DNA from: Triatoma infestans
Lineage: Eukaryota; Arthropoda; Insecta; Hemiptera; Reduviidae
Assembly (NCBI GenBank): GCA_011037195.1
Contig: JAAEAF010014379.1
Coordinates: forward strand, 62,001 to 126,000
Length of the DNA: 64,000 nucleotides
Direction of reading: 5' to 3'
Shown here: positions 1 to 11,425 of the stretch, piece after piece
Position numbering within the stretch: the stretch's first letter is position 1
Layout of the letters: the number at the start of each line of letters is the position of its first letter
Notes under the pieces: model-generated
Seen by the model: the letters and a program-made list of their open reading frames with translations, nothing else
Databases searched by the model: none
What the model was told of the DNA's origin: nothing
Position numbers and translations under genes: made by a program

Positions 1-933
1 TGAACCTGGTTCATCTTCTATTGTAGTTAGAGTAAGTTTATTTTTATTTAACTTATTGTTCTTTAAGAAAATCCTAAACAAGTAATAATATTCTTATTTA
101 TTATAAAATGCTAGGGCTGAGATGAGTGACATCTACAGTAATAGGTTTGTGCCAGAATTCTTAAGCCAAACCTGAAAATTATTTGATGAAATATGGAAAT
201 GATTACAATTATTAAAGATGAAACGGTACATCGATATTTTCCACCTATCGATTCCGTAACAAGATCCCTAATGTACTAATATTTCTTTAGTTCATAGTGC
301 TTTTACTATTTGGTAGTGGTCCATCCTAACTCACCTTTCGCTCTTCAATGGAAATACATTTCGTGTTAGTTATTTTGGATCATTTTTTGCTAGAATCCCT
401 TGGAGCACTCCTGTTCTATAATACTTTATGGAAAATGTTTTTATTGATCCATTTCGAAGAGCCTCTGATAATCAGTCTTCTTCTTTAATGAACTAGACGA
501 TACACACTTGATTGGAATGGAATTATTTGCCTCAAGAATTTTTTCATATCATGGCAAAATTGAGAGTTTAAGTTACGATTTTTTTGTCCATGTTTGAAAA
601 TGTACGTCTCGTATTTATTGTTAAAATTTTCAAGAAGACCCATTTTATAAACGAGCTTTCTCATAATAATCACACATAGCTCATCGCTTAGTATTGCGCA
701 ATATCTACATTGTATAAAAAGGATATTCATTTCATGCGGGAGCCGGAAATCCTTACAATGTCTGTCACAGAAATGTGCGAACACCTCATATCTACAAAAT
801 TGTTTAGCTTGCCACATACCTGCGACTGGATCTTACAACTTTATATCCATTACAGACTGGACCAAGAGAAATTTGAGGGAACATATCAATATTTTATAGC
901 TAATTAATATCTTAAAATCGGACCCAGCACTTC

Positions 934-974
934 CAAATTTTGTTCCTACTAGAAAAAAGTAGGAACAAAATTTG
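934..974. repeat. Perfect 17-bp inverted repeat (hairpin)
   Basis: The left arm CAAATTTTGTTCCTACT (934-950) is the exact reverse complement of the right arm at 958-974, with a 7-base A-rich loop between them. No longer terminal repeats or flanking duplications were seen, so the origin is unknown. Confidence 0.85.
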
Positions 975-2305
975 TTCTTTTCACAATTAGTCCCAATGCT
1001 TTTCCCATCTCAATTGCATTAGGCTTTCCATTTAACAGGGCATTCAAGAATACTATTATTTGCTAGATGTAAATTTCAAAATAACAGATTCACAATCAAC
1101 TTTCATCATTTCATAATCATAATTCCAAAACAAATTTTGCAATTATTCTAGGAAGCAGGCCAGGTTTTCCTGGGTCGATTGATTAAAAATAAGTTTGCGG
1201 TGCTACAGTAAAAGAAAAAAATATACAATATAACTCTTTTACAAAATATAATATATTGAATATGATTTTAGATACCAGATTACCTAGATAGAGAATGGAG
1301 TTGTAAAAGTGAAATATTAGAAACATTTCCACAGCTGAGTGTTTGGACATTTGAATGTTACGAATCTCCAAACAGGATAACACTTGATCTTGGTCTGCAT
1401 GCGTTAAACAAAGCTGGTACAATAATTATGTCACTATATTGTCCATTTTGGATGTTGAATAAGACTGGACTAATGCTTACTTACAAGGTCTGTTTAAATT
1501 TTTTTTTTTTTTTTAATATATCGCATTATTATGTTTTTGTTCAGTTTATGCCGTTTTTCTTAAATTATTGTATTCATCCGCTGATATAAAATCCATTTCT
1601 GATCATAATAATGATAAAAGATAATAGTGACGTGCAGTCTTAGAAAATAAAATAAAAATCTACAATTTTGCCGACGTTTCGACAAATAAATTGACCAATT
1701 GGAACCTCAGAGTTTTCCAATCCTTCCTTAGCACCTTTAAATGCCTTTATCTGCTTTTCCTAGGCAATATCTTCCACAGAATTTGTGAAGTGTTATTATG
1801 TATATAGACTTAATCAGTTATGCGAGTTACGGCAGATTAGTTTGGAGCCAACAAAGGGCGAAGGACTCTCTCTCTTGCAATCTATCTGCCATTTCGTTTC
1901 CCTGATAATCCAAACTGAACGACGTAACATTCTGACTACCAAGCCCTATTAACCATGAATTATATGGTACTATCTCACATTTAGCTTTGTATATTATCTG
2001 CTATCATAATGAAAATGTCATTTTTTTACCTTATTGCTGAGAAAGGGGCCCCTTTCTTTCGACTCATACTTGCATCCTTTTTTTGTCTTTTTTAGGAAAA
2101 CTAGTAAAGATCCTAGAAAAATGAGCTTAGCTTAGAATTAAAATTATTTTTTCTATGTTTATGTATATAGCATTTCATTGTTTTACATATAACATTTTCT
2201 ATGTTTAAGACATCATTTATACAATCACATAATATATAGTATCATCTGGTCAGAACGGATTGTCTTATTTTGTAATTGGGTTTTTATTATTATTAATATT
2301 ATTAT

Positions 2306-2576
2306 AATTATTGTCTGTGGGAAAGGACCAAGCCCTATGCTATCCAAAGCCATTCAGAGCCCATAAAGCTACCCCAAGGTTCGGAGCTTTCTCAGAGCAC
2401 TGCCGGCCTCAGGACAGTGTTCTCTCGTTACAGGCAACACTGTCCATCACCGGACAGTGAGCTGTAAGACGCTCGTAGGAAGAAAAAAAAATCTAAGGGC
2501 AGCAGCTGGACTCTAATCCGGGGCCTCCGCGTTGCTAGTGTAGCGCGGTAACACTGAGCTAATCGCTTCCCTTTTG
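2306..2576 (-). mobile_element. tRNA-derived SINE, copy 1
   Basis: Read on the minus strand, the 5' end looks like a decayed tRNA. It has an A-box-like TAGCTCAGTGTTA (about 2548-2562) and a B-box-like GGATTAGAGTCC (2508-2519), spaced as in a polymerase III promoter. A non-tRNA body follows, containing CACCGGACAGTGAGCT. A second copy with the same body motif lies at 6830-6990. The region is more GC-rich than its surroundings. It cannot fold as an intact tRNA, so it is called a SINE. Confidence 0.7.
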
Positions 2577-3249
2577 TAATTGGTTTCTATGTATTATTAT
2601 TTTTTTTTTTTTCTGTTTTGACAGATTTGTTGAAGATCTTATTTGAGAAAAATTTTTTTGAACCTCGAATATGAATTTTTTTTAGAAATTTAAAGTTTCA
2701 TTAAAATCGATTGACAGAAGTTTTATTTAACTAAATATATTTTCAGTTTTCGCAAGTATATATATATATAAAGTATATACATATGCATATTAATATATGA
2801 CAATCACTTTGGTTTCAATATTTTCCTGGGAAAATGTATTTTAGGAGTTAAATTTATTCTAAATAATCTGTTGGAAGACAATTGATTAATTACATCTTTT
2901 GAATAGATTTCAATTTTCCCGAAAGTTTCAACAAATGTGTTTAAACTTTACACACCTACTATACACACATGTCAATTTGTTACTTACATTTGAATTTTTT
3001 TTTTCTTTGGGGGGGGGGGGAAATAGATTTTAGGAATTTTATGAGGAAGCTTGACGTTAGGCTTCTCTCTAAAATGCCACTTTATATAGGGTTCCATTTA
3101 GCTATGTATATTATTAGGAACAATCAAATATGTTGTGATAATTTTATGGTTGAAGAAAAATTGATAAATTGGGAGTTAAAAATACAGTAATAGAAATTTT
3201 GGAATTTTGTAGAGTAATAATAATAATAACAATTAGTGACAATTTCTCC

Positions 3250-3328
3250 AAAATTTTGGTACCAACGATACTTCCTCCTTTGGTACGATTACAATATTTC
3301 CTCTTATTAACTAGTAAGAGAAAGTTTA
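3250..3328 (-). repeat. Terminal fragment of the hairpin-ended repeat
   Basis: It matches, in reverse orientation, the first 70 or so bases of the element described at 11249-12205. The match includes the AGTAAGAGAAAG end and the TACGATTACAATA motif. Only this terminus is present. It abuts the hammerhead-like module that follows. Confidence 0.55.
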
Positions 3329-3337
3329 AAAAAAAAA

Positions 3338-3445
3338 AAATAAACTGAACGTTTCGGCCTCATGTAAAACAGTAACTTATATTTGTAATAAATGTTGTTT
3401 TTAGTACTGCTGAAGATGGCCTCATTAGGCCGAAATGTCCAGTTT
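3338..3445 (+). ncRNA. Hammerhead-ribozyme-like module with a degenerate inverted partner
   Basis: On the plus strand, CTGAAGA (3410-3416) is followed by stem II GGCCT/AGGCC with loop CATT (3418-3431), then GAAA (3432-3435), T, and GTC (3437-3439). Stem I is ACTG (3406-3409) paired with CAGT (3440-3443). All core positions of a type I hammerhead with a minimal stem III are present, and cleavage is predicted after C3439. One extra base (T3417) lies between the core and stem II. The minus strand of 3343-3372 carries a degenerate copy ending GGCCGAAACGTTCAG, so the unit is a head-to-head pair. Activity is inferred, not shown. Confidence 0.6.
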
Positions 3446-6289
3446 TTTTTAATATTAAATCTTGGGAAAAAATAGTTACTAATTTGTTTTTAATATTAGT
3501 AGCAATAGAAAATGAGAGTGCTTTACATTGTTTTTAACATTATTAAATATTATATGTGCCCAAGAAAAGTGGTATTATGTTTCTGTTCTTTCTTTTTGTA
3601 ATAACTTCCTTGGTAGATTTATTGCATTAATAGTTTTCTTTTATATACAGCGTTCAAGTAAAGCTGAAAAGGAAAGTAGCCATGTTGAGGTATTACGTGT
3701 GAAGTTATTAATAAAAAATCTCTATTTAAGAGGATTTTGCTTGTGCTTTAAATGTATTATTATTTCACCTAGTGTTGAGGTGTTTCGTATTTTTATTTAT
3801 ATGTCTTTTCCTTTTTAACCAGGTTAAAAACCGTGCATGTATATTTGTTTAGCATATGCTCGCTTATTATATTTACATTTATTGCTATGGTGAGCACATA
3901 AGTATTAAACGCTCAGCTTTATAGCACTAAGAATCTAACACTTGTTGATAGGAGGGGAGAATTGCAACCATTGCTACATTAGGATGAAGTTCGGTAACTA
4001 AAGCTGAATATCCACAGCCCAAGGAATGAAAGATTCCTCTATTGGTTTTTGCTCTCTACAGTAAAATTAAAATCTTCCTACCTAGTCTTAATATATTGCA
4101 AAAATAGAAATTAATCTAAATTGACAAGAAACTGTCTTAAGATGACAGTAGTTATTGCAGATTTGGGCTGATAATAACGTCCACGATTACACTGCGACTA
4201 TGGGTTTATTGGTATAAATGAAAAATTTCACGATGTATTAACTTCAAATGTCATTTGATTCTCATTGCTGATAGCTGTAGCAAGTAGTTCTTGGTCGATG
4301 GATTAATTAAATATGGTATGCCTTATTATTAATATTTTTGGTATACCTTATTTGGTTTACTTATAACATTAGAATAGAATTTTTATTTTTGCTTTTTACA
4401 GGACCTAGTATAGTGTCACATAATTTATTATTTTCACCTGCTAATTATTTTGCTAATACGAACGGCATAACCCCGTAGTTTTGTTCGAGCTGGTAGACTG
4501 CTTGATTTGGAACGTTTAGTAATTTTACTTTGTTATATCTTATATATTATTCACTTTGTTTTCCGGTATTTAGCTGCGATTTGATTGTTTCAATTTATAA
4601 ACAACATTGAAGCATCTTCTTTCCTTTTTTATTTAATAAAATCTATAAGGAAAATATTCCAGATACAATAATATCTTTTATGGCTTCTCCAGAATATTCT
4701 CTCATTCAGTTTTCAGTGCGTTCTGCTGTTTATTTATTATAACAATATCGCAACGTGGAATGTGTAGTCATATAACTAATATGAATTAAAACAACAAGCA
4801 GTACATCATTTAAAATATGTTCCAATACACAAGAATTTATAATTAATTATTGTATATATATATATATTAAAATTTTTATTTGAATTGCCTTAAGTGTTTG
4901 GACATTCTTAACCTATTTCACATGTGTCGAGCTCATATTTTAATGGAAAAATTATAGAGGCGTGAATCTGATATACAAGCTGGATTGAGACATATGTTCG
5001 CAACGCTAATTTTTGGAAAATTACAACTTTGATGCTGCTATAATAATATGCATTTGAGAATAATGTATGAGAAGAAAATCAAAGAAGACGCTTGATGAGC
5101 GACTGAACTTATTTTGCAAATATAAATTTACTAAAATGTCCCCTTCTTTCAAGAACTACTAAAAAAAATTATAAAAATTTCGATTGGCCAAAGTTGCTAT
5201 ATTGTGCAAAAATTGACACTGGCAGAAACGATGTCAAACATCAAAAGGAAAGTAATCATGTATGGAGTAGTAAATGCATAATACATTATAACCAAATTGA
5301 AACGAAATATAGGAAATTAAAAAAGAACTCGGTTCATCAGTCCCCTGAATTAAGGGATAAACTTTATTTCCAGCGTGAGTTGAATCTTCAATAAAAAGTG
5401 GAAAAAAAAATTATTTCAAAAAGAGCTATCGTGTTGTGATGTGAAAGCTTTTGTACTTTGAGAGAACATTTCAAGGCTTAAAAAAGATTCTCCTCTGCAA
5501 TAAAATTCACTGAAAAAAAGATTATTTAAATTCTCATATTTGTATAAAGAAACCAAGATGCTTTGTGATTGTGAAGGCTTATGATATTGTTAAAATGGAT
5601 TTCTGATTTTAATAAATAAATATGTTATAGGTCGACAATAAGGCATTTTCATTGAGCAAAAAGATGAAACAACGTACCATTGCTCAGATTTCGATCTGTT
5701 GTAGTCATACTCCAAATACACAAGTATGTTTTAAAAACTTATCATGCAGCTTTTGTGCTAATATTGTTACACTTCATTTCGTTCTCACTAACCAAATCTA
5801 TACATGGACAGGGTGGTTAAATTACTTAATCGGAAATTTTAAGAAAAAAAATATTGAATGCGTTACATCGACAGCAAGAAGTACAAATAATATATTATTT
5901 TTAAATATGTCTGATAATATTTGCTAGCTGCTTTAAGCTATATTTACTCCAAATTATTTTTTAACTATTTGGCTTTTGATCGTTTTTCGATTAAGGTTAA
6001 TTATAAGATATAATTCTTATTTTCGAATAGATTGTGATTTAGTTTTAGCATTTAGATGGAAAATTCCTCCCATTCAGAAAAACTGCCTTTAGACAACTTG
6101 TTACTTGTCTTCCCTAAGTGGGAACACCACCTTCTCCCTCCTACCACCATCCTTATTCTCTTCTCACGGCAGTACAGCACTAACACTGACATCGTGTTAA
6201 TTTTAAATTCCTTTTTTAAGGACTGTATTAATGTTTACAATTTTTTGAACATTTCTTTATCATTTTTCAAACATCACTAGTTTTCTTGT

Positions 6290-6575
6290 GGTTGGTTCCG
6301 CAGAACTGGAAAGCATCAGAGATATTTTCCGTGATAGCCTGCTTCTTTTTGTGGTTATCGACCGGTTTCGGGCGTTCGCCCTTCATCAGGATGCATTTGC
6401 CAAACAGTGTGATAACATAGATTTGCACAGAGCAAATTGAGTGTATCAACTAATTTGCTCTATACAAATCTATGTTATCACACTGTTTGACAAATGCTTT
6501 CTGATGATGGGCGAACGCCCGAAACCGGTCGATGACTACAAAAAGAAGCAGGCTATCATGGAAAATATCTCTGTT
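6290..6575. mobile_element. Family A inverted hammerhead pair (Penelope-like terminal unit)
   Basis: Two copies of one roughly 110-base unit face each other. The minus-strand copy has its core at 6359-6389 and the plus-strand copy at 6501-6530. Each reads CTGATGA, an extra base, stem II GGGC-GAAC-GCCC, then GAAACCGGTC. The shared sequence continues into a tail containing GAAGCAGGCTATCA and GGAAAATATCTCTG. The centre is itself palindromic around TTTGCTCTGTGC-type sequence. Related units occur near 8.8, 15.5, 27.3, 32.8 and 56.5 kb. Their arrangement resembles the inverted terminal repeats of Penelope-like elements. Confidence 0.6.
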
Positions 6576-6829
6576 CACTATTTTTCTATTACTTTATTTT
6601 TATAAATTCACCTGAAGAAGGCAAACAACGTTCGACCTAGCCAACAAAAAAATTTTAAAATATGATAATGATTTATTTATCTACACTACAGCTTTTAATG
6701 AAATTTTGGTCTTTCTAAAATTAACTCTCCATTGAATAAGATAATTAATTTCGAGGTTTTGAATCTTTTAGAAACTTACTTCATAGGTCTTATTCCTTCA
6801 TCAAATCTGAAGTTTAAGACTATAATTTT

Positions 6830-6990
6830 TTTAAAGCGCGCCAGGAGCATTCTCAGTGCACTACCGATTACCGGACAGTGAACTATAGAGATCCTTAGGA
6901 ATTGAAAATTTGAAGGGGCACTGGAGTCGAACCATCCGCATGGAGTCCAACGCGTTACTACTGAGCTAATCCCATCCCTCTTCAAGACCC
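6830..6990 (-). mobile_element. tRNA-derived SINE, copy 2
   Basis: On the minus strand there is an A box TAGCTCAGTAGTAA (6954-6967) and a nearly canonical B box GGTTCGACTCC (6923-6933). A body with TTACCGGACAGTGAACT, shared with copy 1 at 2306-2576, follows. The acceptor stem is not complementary, so this is not a functional tRNA gene. Confidence 0.7.
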
Positions 6991-7871
6991 TGTTGTTTGT
7001 AACTATAGAGATTTATTTCTTACCTGCCCCTGGCTAACGTTTGCAGAATTTATATAAAATTGAAAATATTTTAATTATTTGTAATTATGTTTGTAAGTAG
7101 GAATGCCGTGCACCAGATTCTTTAACTATCTATCTATTCTTGAATTATCTTTTCCCTTCATTCCTTGTCTCTGTTCCCTCATTCCCTCTGTTCCCTGTCA
7201 TTTCCCTAAAAATACCCAATTTAAGTTTTAATTTGATAAACTATACTATAGCCAGAAATTAATAATCAGTAAGAGTGTTTCTCAATAAAAAAAAAGTTTG
7301 TTTCATTCCGGCACCTCAATTGTTCAACTTCCTTTCATAACCAATATTTTTTTGTAACTATCTTATTGTAAAGTACCGGTTCACACTTTTCAAGATCACA
7401 AACTTGATTCTTGACCCAGAATATTTCCGCAGACGGTCATTTTTATTCAGAAAACTTTCTTAATTCAATCAATCATCACTGGTAAAATTATTCATTTAAT
7501 TCGCTTATTAGCTTCAATTTAAACCCAATATATCTTTAATGAAATAACATTTCGAACCTCATAATATGTACTTCATCGCATCTTTCGAACAAAGAAAGTT
7601 AAAATCCATTTTAAAGAGAAACAACTTCTTTTTTTTTTTATATATAAAAAAGAGTCCTGCTTAGAAAATAAATAAAATTTTAGCAACAGAGTACCCAGCT
7701 CGAACAAAACTTGATCGTTTAAGAATAAAAACCAGACTTTGTTTTTTTTTTTTAATCTTGACCCACAAGCACTTTGTAATTCAGTTATTTTGTTGTTGTT
7801 TTTTTTTTGTGGTGGTTATTAACCCTACATTTTATTTTATTTTTGTAATTTTATATTTTTGTTTTGTTTAG

Positions 7872-10800
7872 CAAGCAGAGGAAACAAATAATGTTTTGTA
7901 TCATCCAGAAAATTTTAAAGGACCAATAATGTTTTCTTTTAAAGCAAAATCATTTTTTGCCAAAAAGAAATCACAGATTAAAGTTGAAGATGGTTCATGG
8001 TCGGATAAATTTTCTTTAGATGTGGCTGGAAGTTCTGGTGTGGTTACATGTGAATGCAAATCAATGAAATATCAGGTAAGTTAGAACCAGTTTAATTAAA
8101 TATTATTTTCATTTTACAATGAATATTAAATATTTGTAATAAAATTTCAGATTGGAATATCTATAAATTTAACATACAATACTTTAACCAAACAAGTTAC
8201 TTTCACACCTTACTATGTGTTGATAAATAATTTTCCATTGGCTATTGAATGTCAAGAAGTTGGGAGACCAAATGATCCATGGATTAAGGTAAAATGTAAA
8301 AAGCATTAAAAAGTAAGAATGGAGACAAAATTATCATAATCTTAATCATCCAGTATAAATGTTTCGGTATTGTTATCGATTTTTTTGTCCCAATGTTTGA
8401 AAAGTTAAAAATCTAAACATAATATTTTCGTCGAGATTAAAGTTATTTTGCTCCATTTAAAATTGTTTTTCAATTTTTCCTTTTTTTTTTTTCCTTTAGG
8501 TTAAGGCAAATGAGTGTGCACCATTTTGGCCTTGCAGTAAATCTAATCAAGGTTTAAGACTACGAATAGCTGGTACTTGTGAAACAACGATTTGTTTTCC
8601 ATATGACGAAGTGCATAATTCACTTATTAAACTACACAATAAGGTAATAATGATACATTATTGGACGTATTGTTTTGGCTATTTATTGAATAAACAATTT
8701 TACTATTATTTAGAAACTGAACTCCCAGCTACAATATTTAAGAGATTTAGCAGTATCAGAGACATTTTCCGTGGTAGTCTGCTTCATTTTGTGGTAATCG
8801 ACCGGTTTCGGGCGTTCCCCATCTTCAGGATGCGTTTGTCAGACAGTGTGATAACACAGACTTGCACAGGAGCAAATTCAGTTTATACACTGATTGGTCT
8901 TTTTAATTGTATTTTAAAACTAAACTCTTAAACTATGTCAAAGGGACCTAGGGTCATGGTAGCTGGGTGGGAAAGTAACACGTGTTTGGGTTGTTAAAGG
9001 GGCAAATTTTCCTTAAAATGGAATCAACAGGTAGGGGGTTTAATTTTTGAACTCTGTTGTTGGAGGGAGATCCACTTGACATTTAAATAATCAGAATAAC
9101 TTTAAATTAAATTAAATAACGATTTTTGCCTTCCAAGAGCGTTTTTATCTGCAAAAGGATGGCTTGGCCATGGCAGTTGTCTTGCTCCTTGTCTGGCCAA
9201 CATTATTATGAATGACCTTTTAGATAAAGTCCTTCCAACTCTTGGCCCCTCTATTTCCCATATTTTCAAATATGTTGATGATCTTTTGCTTGTCGTCAAC
9301 CCAACAGATACATCAAAGATTCTTTATCATTTCAACTCTTACCACAACAAACTACAATTCACTATTGAAAAAGAACTTAACAACAGACTTCCTTTCCTTG
9401 ACACACTCATTATACGGAATCCCGACAATACCTTAACTTACGATTGGTACACCAAACCTACTTACTCCGGACGCCTTCTCCACTATCTCTCTAACCACCC
9501 ATTCCACCAAAAATTCAACACAGCCAAAAATCTAGTTCACCGGGCTATCTCTCTTTCTCATCCTACTTTTCACAAGAAAAACCTTAAAAAAATCTAGGGA
9601 AATCCTTGCCTCCAACGGGTACCCTTCCATATCATAAACAAAATCATTAAAAATTCCGCCTCACCTATATCCGCACATAGGCTACCCAGTCAAAATCTTA
9701 CCAATAACCCACCCATCTATAGATCCCTTACACATATCAATTCTCCCTCGCAAAAAATCAACAAATCCCTTAAGAAACACATTCCCAATCTCACCATAGG
9801 CTTCACCACTTCAAACAAACTGTACAAAATCTACTCCAAACTTAAAGATCCTATTCCCATAACGAACAAAACACACACGGTCTATAACTTGAAATGCTCT
9901 ACTCCCAATTGCAATGCTTCCTATGTAGGAGAAAGTTCACAATACTTACATAAAAGACTCAAACAGCACAAATACGACATTACTTCTAAGGAAATAGACA
10001 GTACAGCACTTTCCAAGCACGCTCTATCTTTGAACCATACTTTTGATTTCCATAATCCTTCTATCCTCGCTACCCAGCCCAATTACACCGAGCGACTCAT
10101 TACTGAGTCCATACATATCCATCTCCAACCTAACCCTGTTAATCATAAAAAAGACAAAGTCCTAATTTCTTCCCATTACATTAATCATATCCTCTGTTCC
10201 TTTAAAAAATCCTGATGGAAAAAAAAAATTAAAAAAAAAAAATAAATAAAATAAATTAAAAAATAAAAAATAATTAATAAATAAATAAAAAAGCAATTTT
10301 TCTCCCCCCTCTCCACACATACGGTTTCTTACTTTCTCCACACATAACGGTACTTAGATAACGGACCATACATAACGGTCCCCCCTTCTCCTGGCTTTCT
10401 GCATTACAAATACACCCTTTCATTACAGACTTACCAGTCCTACTGTAATCGCACCCATGTATTTTATTTTTTGTTTGTGTTTTATGTTATAATTTTTTTC
10501 TCTTTATTCTTGTTTTGTTCCTGAAGAAGGCAAACAAAGTTTGTCGAAACGTCGAACTTGTATAAAAAACAATTACAAAATTACTTTTTTGGTTTTTATT
10601 TTTTACCTTGAATTGGTCGAGAAGCCCTAATTCTTGTTTTCATAATACAACTAACGGCCAACAAAGAAAATCTTCTGTTAATCATATGAAAATTGATATC
10701 TTTTTACTGTTTATAATAATTAAAAGCCGTATACTTATCCCATTAAAAGCCCAATTACTGTATGTCCCATCTCTCAATCTGATTGGCAACAGTTTAGCAA

Positions 10801-11385
10801 ACTTTCTTATTTGAAGATGGTAAAGTTATGTCTAGTAATATTATGACGTTTCCAGTTTGGTGCTCTTAACGTTGATGTACAAATAACTGAAGGTGGTGCT
10901 TACATAGCAATATTTCCTTATGAACCCGGTATGGCTCCAGCTTTAATTATAAATAATACCGACTTAGCTATTGATATTTGTGACAAATCAAAACGAGATA
11001 GTACGTAAGTAATAGGTAAATTTTTAGTACTGAAATAAACATTGTTTCCTTTTGTTCATTCGTATTTAGTGATTATTTATTTTAGATTAACTTTGACAAA
11101 AAATGAACAAGTTCTTTTCACATGGGAAAGTGTAGACGAGAATCAAGCTCTGTGTTTTGCCGGTGGCAAAGGCTGTGTGAATTTGCGTCAGGTAAAAAAT
11201 ATAATTTTAAAAATAAATCTATACTTTTATTGATTATACTACTTTTTACTTTCTCTTACTCCTAGTAAGAGGAAGTATTGCAATCGTGTCAAATTTTCGA
11301 TATCGAGTTTTCACCGGAGATATCCGTTTTGAGGTCCCCTGAGTCCAAAAAAGTGGTTTTTAGCAAATGGTCTGGTGTGTGTGTG

Positions 11386-11425
<40 letters not shown>

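Larger units (their letters stand above)
1..7871. other. Non-coding, repeat-rich stretch upstream of the first visible Vps13 exon
   Basis: No convincing exon of a known protein was found. The open frames here are short, AT-rich and without recognisable domains. Because the first Vps13 exon at 7872 begins in the middle of the protein, this stretch is most likely part of a long Vps13 intron, though that is inference. It holds two tRNA-derived SINEs, a perfect hairpin, a hammerhead-like module, an inverted hammerhead pair and homopolymer or dinucleotide tracts such as (TA)n near 2758 and 4855. Confidence 0.6.
9105..10580 (+). mobile_element. Penelope-like retroelement, 5'-truncated
   Basis: The segment encodes the C-terminal half of a Penelope-type reverse transcriptase, a linker, and a GIY-YIG endonuclease. 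An A-rich tract and a hammerhead-like module at 10510-10572 follow. Penelope-like elements are the retroelements that combine this RT type with GIY-YIG, and hammerhead motifs in their terminal repeats are established for the group. The 5' end of the RT is missing and several frameshifts disrupt the ORF. It is inserted in sense orientation in a Vps13 intron. No target duplication could be assigned. Confidence 0.85.

Noticed and set aside
3528..3818. 96-codon frame with hydrophobic stretches
   Set aside because: AT-rich composition, no domain, no splice context matching Vps13; consistent with chance.
6890..6985. Possible tRNA gene on the minus strand
   Set aside because: The A and B boxes are good but the acceptor and anticodon stems do not pair, and the sequence continues into a body shared with another copy; it is a SINE.
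4440..7720. Inverted GTTTTGTTCGAGCTGG segments near 4476 and 7695
   Set aside because: Only about 16 bases match and nothing extends beyond; insufficient to define an element.
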